From Bacillota bacterium (GTDB lineage: Bacteria > Bacillota > Clostridia > Acetivibrionales > JAMNXU01): a DNA stretch of 64,000 nt. Below, piece after piece: positions 10,750-20,598 of the stretch; position 1 is the stretch's first letter, and every line of letters begins with the position of its first letter. The position numbers were made by a program, and so were the translations under genes. The notes under the pieces were generated by a model, which was given only the letters and a program-made list of their open reading frames with translations, did not search any database and had not been told where the DNA came from. The DNA lies in assembly GCA_023623175.1 (NCBI GenBank), contig JAMNXU010000039.1, forward strand, positions 124,001 through 188,000, read 5' to 3'.

Positions 10750-11273
10750 TGTCAGGAGAAATGATGAGAAAAACCAGGCGTATTGTATTAATTTCCATAA
10801 TGATAGCACAGGCCCTTGTATTGTCCGTGGCAGAGTCCTGGTTCCCGATTCCGGTGCCGGTGCCCGGCGTAAAACTGGGGCTTGCGAATATTGTTACGAT
10901 AATGGCGATCGTTTATTTTACAACTGCCGAAACGTTTCTTATAGTTTTGCTTCGCACCGTCATGGCCTCATTTTTTACCGGAGGTCCTGTGATTTTGCTT
11001 TTCAGCGTAACGGGCGGGATACTGAGCACGCTTGTAATGGCGCTGCTTTACAGGAAGTTTTCGAAGGTATTCAGCCTGGTCGGCATAAGCATTGCAGGTT
11101 CGGTAACCCACAACATCGGCCAGTTGGCGGTGGCGAGCCTTGTAATGAAAAGCGTTTCGGTGTTCGGCTATTTGCCCGTGCTCATTATTTCCGGCATAAT
11201 TATGGGATTTTTTGTGGGATTGTGCAGCACCTTTCTGAAAAGGGCTCTTGATAAGGCCGGATTATCAATTTAA
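10749..11273 (+). CDS. Gx transporter family protein (heptaprenyl diphosphate synthase component I; EetB-like)
   Basis: Multi-TM; PGVKLGLANIVTIMAIVYF, SVTHNIGQLAVASLVM. Confidence 0.85.
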   Translation: MSGEMMRKTRRIVLISIMIAQALVLSVAESWFPIPVPVPGVKLGLANIVTIMAIVYFTTAETFLIVLLRTVMASFFTGGPVILLFSVTGGILSTLVMALLYRKFSKVFSLVGISIAGSVTHNIGQLAVASLVMKSVSVFGYLPVLIISGIIMGFFVGLCSTFLKRALDKAGLSI

Positions 11274-11289
11274 AGACTGGGAGAGAGAT

Positions 11290-12261
11290 ATGGATTTCTG
11301 GGACAGACATCCGGTAATTAAAAAGGAACTGCAGAAGGTTGAAAAACTGATTGAGGAGTCCGTGGTATCAAGAAACAGTCTTTTGTCCCGCGTCATTGCA
11401 GAGCAGTTCAGCGCCGGGGGCAAAAGAATCAGGCCGGCCCTCGTCCTTATTGCGTCCAAATTCGGAAAAAACAAGGGAAAAAGGGTTTTGTCGATGGCCG
11501 GAGCCGTTGAGATCCTCCACACGGCCACGCTTATACACGATGACGTCATCGACTGTGCGGGACTTCGCCGCGGCAGGGAAACCCTGTGCCGGCAACACGG
11601 AATAAATATGGCCGTTTATGCCGGGGATTACCTGTTTACAAGGGCAGTCCTGATGCTTTCGGGAGTACTGCCGGCGGAAAAGCTCGAACTCATCGCGAAG
11701 GCAATCAAGTCCATATGCGAAGGGGATGTTGACCAGTACAGGGACAGGGACAGCATTGACGTGAGCGTGTTAAGATATTTGAAAAGGGTCGGAAGAAAGA
11801 CCGCGGTGTTGTTCGGAGCGGCCTGCAGTCTCGGAGCCTACGCGGGCAAGTGTTCACCCGATGTAACGCGGAACCTTGTTGTTTACGGATATTCCTACGG
11901 TGTAGCATTCCAGATAAGGGATGACCTGATGGATTTCATATCCACTACTGCAACGGAAGGGAAACCCGTGGGCAAGGATTTGATTGAAGGCGTCGTAACG
12001 CTTCCTGCCATATATTCAATTCAAAACAATCCTCAGTTGAAAAATGAGTTCAGGGCTTTCTTTGAAGGAGAGCGAAACAGTGAGAATGCCGGGAGACTGA
12101 TCGAACTCGTGAGACAGTCGGGAGGTATTGAAAGAGCGGCGAGGCTGCTTGAAAAATATATTGAAAGAGGTTTGGCGGCGCTGGAACGGCTGCCCGACAA
12201 TTATTACAGGTCAGTCCTCGAAGAACTTATCCGCGGGCTCAGCCTGGAGGAGTTTCGATGA
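11290..12261 (+). CDS. Polyprenyl (heptaprenyl-type) diphosphate synthase
   Basis: GGKRIRPALVLIASK; LIHDDVIDCAGLRRG; FQIRDDLMDF (two Asp-rich motifs). Confidence 0.93.
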   Translation: MDFWDRHPVIKKELQKVEKLIEESVVSRNSLLSRVIAEQFSAGGKRIRPALVLIASKFGKNKGKRVLSMAGAVEILHTATLIHDDVIDCAGLRRGRETLCRQHGINMAVYAGDYLFTRAVLMLSGVLPAEKLELIAKAIKSICEGDVDQYRDRDSIDVSVLRYLKRVGRKTAVLFGAACSLGAYAGKCSPDVTRNLVVYGYSYGVAFQIRDDLMDFISTTATEGKPVGKDLIEGVVTLPAIYSIQNNPQLKNEFRAFFEGERNSENAGRLIELVRQSGGIERAARLLEKYIERGLAALERLPDNYYRSVLEELIRGLSLEEFR

Positions 12262-14702
12262 TAGCATCAGTATTTGTAAGTCCCTCGACAAGGGAATTTG
12301 ACAGGGAATATAGCTACATCGTCCCGGAAGAAGCAGAGAGCCTGATAAAACGGGGCATGAGAGTGATCGTGCCTTTCGGGAAATTCAACCGGGCTGTGGA
12401 AGGATATGTTTACAGGCTTTCGCAGGAATCCCCGGTTGAAGATTTGAAGTCAATAAGCAGGATACTCGATGAGGAACCGGTTCTGACACCGGAACTTCTT
12501 GAACTGGCTTTCTGGATGAAGGAAAGGTACGTATGCACTTTTGCGGACGCGGCCAAGACCATGCTGCCACCGGGCATAGGCATTAAAAGCATGAAGACCG
12601 TTGTATTAAAAAATGCTGCGCCTGAATTAAAGCTCGGAAAAAACCAGAAGCTGCTCGTGGACCTTGTGAAGGAAGCCGGCGGGGAGATGGAGCTCGATGA
12701 ACTCAAAGCAAAAGCCGGATTTAAGAGCTTCTCCAGGGTACTCAACTCCCTCGTGGAATCGGGGATTTTCACCATGGAAGAAGAATACGGGATGAAGGTC
12801 AGGGAAAAGACTGCGAAGGCGGCTTACCTGGCAAGACCCCGCGAAGAAATACTGGAAGAAATACAAAACAATAACCTGAAGAGGATCCAGCAGATAAGGG
12901 TGCTGGAGCTTCTGCTTGAAAACGACTGTTTGCCCGTTTCCGAAATATTGAGGTACGCCGATGTTTCGGCAGGGGTGCTTGACACGCTGAAAAGAAACGG
13001 ATACATAGATTTCAGGGATATTGAACTGGTCAGGAACCCGGCTGGCCTTCAAGGCATTGCCAGGACCGGGCCGCTGAAACCTACCGGGGAACAGCAAAAG
13101 GCCATTGATTATCTCGCGGGAAAAATGGACGAGGGCATTTTCAGCGAGGCGCTCCTTCATGGGGTTACTGGAAGCGGGAAAACGGAAGTATACCTGCAGC
13201 TGATACAGAAATGCCTGCAAAGCGGTAAACAGGCCATAGTGCTTGTGCCCGAAATATCGCTGACGCCCCAGATGGTCGAAAGGTTCAGGAGCAGGTTCGG
13301 CGAAAGCGTTGCGGTGCAGCACAGCAGGCTTTCGCTGGGCGAAAGGTACGACCAGTGGAGACTGATACGGCAGGGGAAAATAGATGTGGTGGTCGGGGCA
13401 AGGTCCGCCGTTTTCGCCCCGCTCGAAAGAATAGGTCTTATAATTATAGATGAAGAGCATGAAAACACTTATAAGTCCGAGATCACGCCGAAATACAACG
13501 CCAGGGAAATTGCCCGCCGCAGGTGCATTGCCAATAACGCACTGCTGCTGTACGGTTCAGCAACACCTTCCGTGGAGACCTATTACCGCGCCGTAAACGG
13601 GAAAATTGCGCTTCTTGAAATGAATACGAGACCCAACCGCCTGCTGCTGCCAGAGGTAACCATAGTTGACATGAGAAATGAGCTGGACAGAGGCAACCGC
13701 AGTATTTTCAGCAATCTCCTGGCCGGGGAAATACGCCGGAACCTCAGGGAGCGCCGGCAAACAATACTGTTTTTAAACCGGCGCGGTCATTCCACCTTTG
13801 TGCTGTGCAGAAAATGCGGGTATGTCATGAAATGCGTATATTGCAACATTAACCTGACATACCATGCCAGGGACGACAGGCTCATTTGCCACTACTGCGG
13901 ATATACGGTCAAAAATCCTGAAACCTGTCCCCAATGCGGCAGCAATTACATCAGGCATTTCGGCGTGGGCACTCAAAAGGTCGAGGAGGAGTTGAAAAGG
14001 CAATTCGGCTGTTCCGTAATCAGGATGGATATGGACACCACCACGGGAAAGAACTCCCACGAGGAAATATTGACCGCCTTCAGGGAGAAGAACATCGACG
14101 TGCTCGTTGGGACACAGATGATTGCGAAAGGGCACGATTTTCCCAACGTCACGCTCGTGGGGGTGCTTGCCGCCGACAGTTTGCTGAATACGGGTGAATA
14201 CAATTCTTCGGAGAGGACCTTCCAGCTGATTACCCAGGTGGCGGGACGCTGCGGCCGCGGTGACATGCCCGGCAGGGTAATTGTACAGGCGTACAATACC
14301 GAGGATTTCAGCATACAGGCAGCGAAAAACCATGATTACCACGCTTTTTACCGGCAGGAAATCAGTCTGCGCAAGGCCCTCGTTTATCCGCCATTTACAA
14401 ATATAGGCCTGGTTAAGCTCAGGGGGACTAATGACAGGACGGTTTCCGACGCATCGAGGGAAATTGCCGTGCGTCTCAGGGACTTTTTTGGGGAAAACAG
14501 CGCACAGGCAGAATTGTACGGTCCCGCAAGGTCGCCTTTCATCAGGCTCAGGGGCAACTACATATGGAGAATAATTATCAAGTGCGCGAGCAAAAAAATG
14601 CTCGTGGAAGCCTTTGCCCACATCTCTGACGAGTGGAACACTATTAAAGGCAGGCGCGCCGTTGACCTGTCGGTGGATATCAATCCTGCCGGTATGCTAT
14701 AA
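12258..14702 (+). CDS. priA: Primosomal protein N' (PriA helicase)
   Basis: LLHGVTGSGKTEVYLQLI, IIIDEEHENTYKSE, CRKCGYVMKCVYCNINLTYH zinc site, GTQMIAKGHDFPNVTLVGV. Confidence 0.97.
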   Translation: MIASVFVSPSTREFDREYSYIVPEEAESLIKRGMRVIVPFGKFNRAVEGYVYRLSQESPVEDLKSISRILDEEPVLTPELLELAFWMKERYVCTFADAAKTMLPPGIGIKSMKTVVLKNAAPELKLGKNQKLLVDLVKEAGGEMELDELKAKAGFKSFSRVLNSLVESGIFTMEEEYGMKVREKTAKAAYLARPREEILEEIQNNNLKRIQQIRVLELLLENDCLPVSEILRYADVSAGVLDTLKRNGYIDFRDIELVRNPAGLQGIARTGPLKPTGEQQKAIDYLAGKMDEGIFSEALLHGVTGSGKTEVYLQLIQKCLQSGKQAIVLVPEISLTPQMVERFRSRFGESVAVQHSRLSLGERYDQWRLIRQGKIDVVVGARSAVFAPLERIGLIIIDEEHENTYKSEITPKYNAREIARRRCIANNALLLYGSATPSVETYYRAVNGKIALLEMNTRPNRLLLPEVTIVDMRNELDRGNRSIFSNLLAGEIRRNLRERRQTILFLNRRGHSTFVLCRKCGYVMKCVYCNINLTYHARDDRLICHYCGYTVKNPETCPQCGSNYIRHFGVGTQKVEEELKRQFGCSVIRMDMDTTTGKNSHEEILTAFREKNIDVLVGTQMIAKGHDFPNVTLVGVLAADSLLNTGEYNSSERTFQLITQVAGRCGRGDMPGRVIVQAYNTEDFSIQAAKNHDYHAFYRQEISLRKALVYPPFTNIGLVKLRGTNDRTVSDASREIAVRLRDFFGENSAQAELYGPARSPFIRLRGNYIWRIIIKCASKKMLVEAFAHISDEWNTIKGRRAVDLSVDINPAGML

Positions 14703-14739
14703 TACTTATATAGGCGGTTATTTGCGCTGTTATTTTTTT

Positions 14740-14812
14740 GCGCCTCCCGCGCCCGCCAGGAGTGGTCCTTTCGCAGGCTTGGTCTACGAATCGTTTTCGA
14801 TGCTGCGGCACA
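14740..14812 (+). repeat. Dispersed intergenic repeat, copy 1
   Basis: GCGCCTCC...CCAGGAGTGGTCCTTTCGCAGGC...ACGAATCGTTTTCGATGCTGCGGC, closely matching 56839-56910. Confidence 0.85.
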
Positions 14813-14990
14813 GGCATGTAGCGGTGATGGTAAAATTGATTGCACCCAGGCCAAATTTGGTATATAAAATATGGGGCACGTGCTGTGCAGCGAATCCCTT
14901 GGCATTATGTCAAACACCAGGGCATATGCATATAAAGGAGTAATTTAGGCAACATGAAATGATAATATAGTACATTAATAAAACGAATCC

Positions 14991-15075
14991 GAAACAAAAT
15001 AGCCAGGGAAAGAAACAAAATAAACACGGAAAGAAACAAATAACCACGGAAAGAAAACAAAACAGCCAGGGAATC
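14991..15075 (+). repeat. Four degenerate ~21 bp tandem repeats
   Basis: GAAACAAAATAGCCAGGGAAA / GAAACAAAATAAACACGGAAA / GAAACAAATAACCACGGAAA / GAAAACAAAACAGCCAGGGAATC. Confidence 0.9.
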
Positions 15076-15174
15076 AAACAATCATGAAACGAAATAATAC
15101 GATGAGCTGAAACAGCGAAATTTTTAGATAAAAAAAGCAACACCCAAATGACAGATTGATGGAGTGATAGGTTA

Positions 15175-15633
15175 ATGGCAGTCAGAAACATAGTTTGCGA
15201 AGGCGACGAAGTTTTAAGAAAGAAAGCGCGTGAAGTCGATGTGGTGGATGACAGGATACGCACGTTGCTCAAGGATATGGCAGAAACGATGTACAAGGCT
15301 GACGGAATCGGCCTGGCCGCGCCCCAGGTCGGAGTGCTCCGCCGCGTGGTGGTGATTGATATCGGAGAAGGCCTGATTGAACTGATAAACCCCAGGATTT
15401 TGGAACAGTCAGGGGAGCAGATCAATGTTGAAGGATGCCTCAGCATTCCCGGCGTTTACGGCGAGGTTAAACGGCCGGAAAAAATAAAGGTGGAGTACCT
15501 CGACGCAAACGGCGTGAAAAGGACCATTGAGGGAACGGGGCTTTTGGCCGTCTGCCTGAGCCACGAACTTGACCATCTTGATGGAATCCTGTTCCGCGAC
15601 AAGGTAATCCGCTACGTGGAAAAAGATGAATAG
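15175..15633 (+). CDS. def: Peptide deformylase
   Basis: GIGLAAPQVGV, EGCLSIPGVYG, LSHELDHLDGILF. Confidence 0.97.
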   Translation: MAVRNIVCEGDEVLRKKAREVDVVDDRIRTLLKDMAETMYKADGIGLAAPQVGVLRRVVVIDIGEGLIELINPRILEQSGEQINVEGCLSIPGVYGEVKRPEKIKVEYLDANGVKRTIEGTGLLAVCLSHELDHLDGILFRDKVIRYVEKDE

Positions 15634-15663
15634 GCTAAAAAACAGGCTCGGAGTGAATTGCCA

Positions 15664-16599
15664 ATGAAGGTTGTATTCATGGGAACGCCGGAATTTGCCG
15701 TTCCCTCTCTCGATATGCTTGTAAAAGAAAATTACGAAGTGGTGGCAGTTGTCACACAGCCGGACAAACCGAAGGGCAGGGGAAAAAAGGTTACTCCTCC
15801 GCCTGTTGCCGAATATGCGACGGCAAGGGGCATCAGGCTGCTGCAGCCGGAAAAGGTGAAATGCGGAGATTTTATTGCACAGCTGAAGGAATTGAACCCT
15901 GACCTCATTGTAACAGCAGCCTACGGCAAAATATTGCCCAGGGAGGTCCTGGAACTGCCCCGTTTCGGGTGCATTAACGTCCATGCCTCGCTATTGCCTC
16001 ATTACAGGGGTGCTGCGCCGATTCAGTGGGCCATTATCAACGGGGAAACCAAAACGGGCATCACGACGATGCTCATGGACGAAGGGCTCGATACCGGCGA
16101 TATCCTGCTTCAGAAAGAGGTAGAGATAACCGAGGACATGACGGCGGGGGAGCTGCATGACATCCTGGCGGTGCTCGGCGCCGCCGTGCTCAGGGAAACC
16201 CTTGCCAGGTTAAATGCCGGCACTCTGACACGTACCAGGCAGGATGACGACAAGGCATCCTATGCAAAAATGCTCGACAAAAACATAGGATGCATTGACT
16301 GGTCCAGGAGCGCTAGGGAGATACACAACCTGGTCAGGGGGACAAATCCCTGGCCCGGAGCATATACTTTTTATAACGGTGAAAAAATGAAAGTGTGGCG
16401 CACCTCCGTCAAAGACGATACTGCCGGGAAGGCGCCCGGCACAATCCTGTCCGTTAACAGGGACGGTATTTCCGTAGCCTGCGGCCTGGGAACGGTTGTC
16501 ATCAGGGAACTGCAATTCAGCAATTGCAGAAGAATGGCCGTTTGTGAGTATATATGCGGACACGAGATTGTCCCGGGGCAAATACTGAGCTCATGTTGA
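15664..16599 (+). CDS. fmt: Methionyl-tRNA formyltransferase
   Basis: MKVVFMGTPEFAVPSLDML; INVHASLLPHYRGAAPIQWAI. Confidence 0.97.
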   Translation: MKVVFMGTPEFAVPSLDMLVKENYEVVAVVTQPDKPKGRGKKVTPPPVAEYATARGIRLLQPEKVKCGDFIAQLKELNPDLIVTAAYGKILPREVLELPRFGCINVHASLLPHYRGAAPIQWAIINGETKTGITTMLMDEGLDTGDILLQKEVEITEDMTAGELHDILAVLGAAVLRETLARLNAGTLTRTRQDDDKASYAKMLDKNIGCIDWSRSAREIHNLVRGTNPWPGAYTFYNGEKMKVWRTSVKDDTAGKAPGTILSVNRDGISVACGLGTVVIRELQFSNCRRMAVCEYICGHEIVPGQILSSC

Positions 16600-16625
16600 A
16601 ATTAAAATGCAAAGGAGGAGATAGC

Positions 16626-17324
16626 ATGGGTCTGTTTTACGGATTCGATCAATATTACCTGCTGCTTGTGGTGCCGGCCTTTTTGTTTGCGCTGTATGCC
16701 CAGTTCAAGGTAAAAGGCACCTTTAACAGGTACAGGACATATAAAACGCTGCGCGGCTATACGGGTGCTGACGTGGCGAGGATCATCCTCGACAGGAACG
16801 GTTTGTATGATGTGGCCGTCGAACCTATCCGCGGCGAGCTGACTGACCATTATGACCCGAGAACCAAGGTAGTAAGGCTTTCGGAACCGGTATATTCCCG
16901 GAGTTCAGTTGCGGCAATAGGAGTTGCGGCCCACGAAACGGGGCATGCGATACAGCACAAGGTCGGATATGCGCCGCTGGCTCTCAGGAGCACGCTCGTG
17001 CCCGTTGCAAATATCGGTTCGAGCCTGGGACCCTATCTTGCCATATTCGGACTGATATTCAATTCGGATTTCCTGCTTTACGGCGGAATTCTCCTGTTTA
17101 CCGCCGCAGTGGCTTTTCTGATTGTTACGCTGCCCGTGGAATTTGACGCGAGCAGGCGCGCAATAGCGGCGCTGGAATATGAAGGCGCCCTGACGAGGGA
17201 AGAGATTGGGCCGGCAAAAAAAGTGCTGCGAGCAGCTGCGCTGACCTACGTTGCTTCAGCCGCGGTCGCCGTGGCAAACCTGCTGAGGCTGATACTTCTT
17301 GCCGGGAACAGAAGAAGGGACTGA
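16626..17324 (+). CDS. Membrane zinc metallopeptidase (YugP-like)
   Basis: VAAHETGHAIQHKVGYAPLALRSTLVPVANIGS; HExxH and TM segments. Confidence 0.92.
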   Translation: MGLFYGFDQYYLLLVVPAFLFALYAQFKVKGTFNRYRTYKTLRGYTGADVARIILDRNGLYDVAVEPIRGELTDHYDPRTKVVRLSEPVYSRSSVAAIGVAAHETGHAIQHKVGYAPLALRSTLVPVANIGSSLGPYLAIFGLIFNSDFLLYGGILLFTAAVAFLIVTLPVEFDASRRAIAALEYEGALTREEIGPAKKVLRAAALTYVASAAVAVANLLRLILLAGNRRRD

Positions 17325-17341
17325 AATACTGAACAAGTGCC

Positions 17342-18694
17342 ATGAAAGTGGATAAACCCCGTGAAACCGCGCTTAAAATTTTATATGAAGTAAATGAAAA
17401 AGAGGCCTATGTAAATATCGCTTTAAGCAAACACCTGGATTCCCATGGGCTTAAGGATATTGACAGGGCCTTTATTACTGACCTTGTTTACGGTACGGTT
17501 TCCCATAAACTGACGATTGACTACCTCATTGAAAAATACTCGGATATCCCGATGAGGAAACTGTCACGATGGATATTGAACATACTGAGGCTGGGGATAT
17601 ACCAGCTGATGTACATGGACAGGGTGCCCGTTTCCGCGGCGTGCAACGAAAGCGTCAACCTGGCGAAGAAATACGGCCATAAAGCTTCAAGCGGATTTGT
17701 CAACGCTGTTCTCAGGAAAATTGCGGCAACGGGCGCCCAGGCCGAATACCCTGACAGGAGCGCTGATCCTGCCAGGCACCTGTCCGTGAGGTATTCCCAT
17801 CCCGAGTGGCTCGTCAGGAACTGGATTGAGCGTTTCGGAGAAGAGTTTACAGAAAGATTGCTTGAAGCCAACAATGCCAAACCGGAATTCACCATCAGGG
17901 CGAACAGGCTGAAAACTGACAGGGAAACGCTGGCGGGAATACTGCGGGAAAAGGGATATATTACGGAGAACGGCCGATACAACATTGAGGCGCTGATTGT
18001 CAAAAACCCCGGTTCAATTACGGCGTCGGCGGAATTCAGGGATGGATTGTTCCAGGTGCAGGATGAAAGCTCCATGCTTGTATCAAGGATTCTCGACCCA
18101 AAACCGGGCAGCCTGGTGCTCGATGTCTGCAGCGCTCCGGGAGGAAAAGCAACGCATATTGCGGAGCTTATGGAGAATAAGGGCACCGTGATAGCAAGGG
18201 ATATTCATCCGCACAAAATCAGGCTTGTGGAAGAAGCCGCAGGGAGGCTCGGAACGGGCATAATAAAAACGGAAATATTCGATGCGGCAATTACCGATGA
18301 AAACCTGAGGGATAAGGCGGATTACGTCCTTGTGGACGCTCCGTGCACCGGGTTTGGCATTATTCGGAGAAAGCCCGACATCAAGTGGAGCAGGAGCGAA
18401 AAGGACACGGAAGAAATAAGGATGCTGCAGATGAAGATTCTCAGGGCCGCGTCCGCCTGCGTGAAGCCGGGCGGGATACTGGTGTACAGCACTTGCACCG
18501 TGCAGAAGGAAGAAAACGAGGACGTGATGGCGGAGTTCCTCGGCGAAAACGACAATTTTGCAGCCGATGACATTTTCGGCCTGCTTCCTGAAGGGCTTTT
18601 AAAAGAAACCGCGGCAAGGGGGTTTGTACAGTTGTATCCCCATGTTGACGGTGTGGACGGTTTCTTCATTGCACGGCTCAGGAGAATAAAGTGA
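17342..18694 (+). CDS. rsmB: 16S rRNA (cytosine-967-C5)-methyltransferase
   Basis: NusB-like N-terminus; LDVCSAPGGKATHIAELM; VDAPCTGFGIIRRKPDIKW. Confidence 0.95.
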   Translation: MKVDKPRETALKILYEVNEKEAYVNIALSKHLDSHGLKDIDRAFITDLVYGTVSHKLTIDYLIEKYSDIPMRKLSRWILNILRLGIYQLMYMDRVPVSAACNESVNLAKKYGHKASSGFVNAVLRKIAATGAQAEYPDRSADPARHLSVRYSHPEWLVRNWIERFGEEFTERLLEANNAKPEFTIRANRLKTDRETLAGILREKGYITENGRYNIEALIVKNPGSITASAEFRDGLFQVQDESSMLVSRILDPKPGSLVLDVCSAPGGKATHIAELMENKGTVIARDIHPHKIRLVEEAAGRLGTGIIKTEIFDAAITDENLRDKADYVLVDAPCTGFGIIRRKPDIKWSRSEKDTEEIRMLQMKILRAASACVKPGGILVYSTCTVQKEENEDVMAEFLGENDNFAADDIFGLLPEGLLKETAARGFVQLYPHVDGVDGFFIARLRRIK

Positions 18695-18730
18695 ACGGGG
18701 CACAGATAAAGGTTTACTGGTGGTTGAACG

Positions 18731-19795
18731 ATGGAACGGAAAATAAACCTGATGGACCTTGATTTTGCAGAGCTGCAGGAATTCATAACGGGTCTCGGAT
18801 TTGAAAAATACCGCGCAAAACAGGTAATGCAGTGGATAAACTCGGGAGTCGAAAGCTTCGACGGGATGTCAAACATACCCAAAGTACTGCGTGAAATGCT
18901 TGGGGAAAAGGCAGTCACCGGCACGCTTGGGATAGTTCACAGGCTCGAGTCGAAAATCGACGGAACGGTCAAGTATGTTTTTCAACTCTGTGACGACAAT
19001 GTGATCGAAAGCGTGCTGATGAAATACAAGCACGGGCTTACGGCCTGCGTTTCCTCCCAGGCCGGATGCAGGATGGGCTGCAGTTTTTGCGCATCAACCG
19101 GAGCGGGATTTTCGAGAAACCTCACGGCGGGAGAAATACTGGGCCAGGTTGTGACAATGCAGAAAGACTGCGGCGAAAGAATCGGAAACATAGTCATTAT
19201 GGGAATAGGAGAGCCCTTTGACAATTACGACAATGTACTTAAATTTCTCAGGCTTGTAAACTCCCCCGAAGGACTGAACGTCGGGTACAGGCATATAACC
19301 ATATCGACGTGCGGGCTTGTTCCGGGCATTTTAAAACTGGCAGAAGAAAACATCCCGGTCAACCTTTCCGTGTCCCTCCATGCACCAGATGACGAGCTGA
19401 GAAGCAGGCTAATGCCAATTAATAGAATGTATTCTATTGACAAAATAATTGAAGCATGTAAGATATATGTTAAGGCGACTAACAGAAGAATAACATTCGA
19501 ATACGCTGTAATTGCAGGCTTGAACGATTCCGAGGAGCATGCTTATAAGCTTGCGGAATTGATTAAGGGCCTGCTTTGCCATGTCAATCTGATACCGGTG
19601 AACAGGGTTGAGGGTACGGGCTACAATCGCAGCTCGAGGCAGAATATTGAACGTTTCAGGAATAACCTCGAGAAATTCGGTATAAACGCAACCGTTCGCC
19701 GTGAAATGGGCGCGGACATAAATGCCGCCTGCGGGCAGTTGAGAAAAGGATTTATGGAAGCGCGGGAAAAGGAACGACCTGTTGGGAGTGATTGA
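18731..19795 (+). CDS. rlmN: 23S rRNA (adenine-2503-C2)-methyltransferase
   Basis: [31 protein letters not shown]; radical SAM CxxxCxxC. Confidence 0.97.
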   Translation: MERKINLMDLDFAELQEFITGLGFEKYRAKQVMQWINSGVESFDGMSNIPKVLREMLGEKAVTGTLGIVHRLESKIDGTVKYVFQLCDDNVIESVLMKYKHGLTACVSSQAGCRMGCSFCASTGAGFSRNLTAGEILGQVVTMQKDCGERIGNIVIMGIGEPFDNYDNVLKFLRLVNSPEGLNVGYRHITISTCGLVPGILKLAEENIPVNLSVSLHAPDDELRSRLMPINRMYSIDKIIEACKIYVKATNRRITFEYAVIAGLNDSEEHAYKLAELIKGLLCHVNLIPVNRVEGTGYNRSSRQNIERFRNNLEKFGINATVRREMGADINAACGQLRKGFMEAREKERPVGSD

Positions 19796-20533
19796 ATGAA
19801 ATTCGGAGCTAAAACCGACATAGGACGATTAAGAGAAAAGAATGAAGATAGTTACAGCATAGTTTTCGGACATTCCGATATTCCCGTAGCTTTCATTATT
19901 GCCGACGGCATGGGCGGGCATAATTCCGGCGAAGTGGCGAGCAAAACGGCTGTTGATTTCATTGCCAATTATATAACAAACAATCCCGAAATTTTTGCCG
20001 ATGAAACCACCGTAACCGCTTCAATAAAGGAAGTTATAGAAAAGGCAAATCTTGAGGTTTACAACTCTGCAAACATAGACCGTTCCAATTTGGGCATGGG
20101 CACAACGCTGATACTGGCAGTGCCCTGCGGCAACAAGCTTTATATCGGACACATAGGCGACAGCAGAGTATATCTTGTCAGGAATAATGAAATAATCAGG
20201 ATAACCACCGACCACTCCTTCGTGGAGGAACTTGTGAAATCCGGCACATTATCCAGGGAAGAAGCAGAAAATCATCCGCAGAAGAATATAATAACAAGGG
20301 CATTGGGATGCGCGGAAGACATCAAGGTCGATATTATCAACTGCAATATTTATGAGAAAGATATTTTTGTGCTTTGTACCGACGGGCTTACCAACATGCT
20401 GTCCGACGAAGAAATCCTCGAAGTGACGCTGAATTCGAAACATCCTGAAGATGCCTGTGAAGAGCTTGTGAGAAGAGCCAATGAAAACGGTGGTATTGAC
20501 AACATAACGGTTATTGTGCTGGAGAACGACTAA
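19796..20533 (+). CDS. PP2C-type Ser/Thr phosphatase
   Basis: FGAKTDIGRLREKNEDSY; IADGMGGHNSGEVAS; HIGDSRVYLVR; immediately upstream of PASTA kinase. Confidence 0.95.
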   Translation: MKFGAKTDIGRLREKNEDSYSIVFGHSDIPVAFIIADGMGGHNSGEVASKTAVDFIANYITNNPEIFADETTVTASIKEVIEKANLEVYNSANIDRSNLGMGTTLILAVPCGNKLYIGHIGDSRVYLVRNNEIIRITTDHSFVEELVKSGTLSREEAENHPQKNIITRALGCAEDIKVDIINCNIYEKDIFVLCTDGLTNMLSDEEILEVTLNSKHPEDACEELVRRANENGGIDNITVIVLEND

Positions 20534-20598
20534 TCCATTATATTTCTGCGCGGCAAAGACTATAAGGCGCAGACAATATAATGAACCGAGGTGCGTGT

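Noticed and set aside
12627-14621. Long minus-strand ORFs (277 aa and 282 aa) opposite priA
   Set aside because: Shadow ORFs caused by GC-rich coding on the opposite strand; priA motifs are unambiguous
14991-15075. Possible CRISPR array
   Set aside because: Units are contiguous, ~21 bp and degenerate, with no spacers and no cas genes
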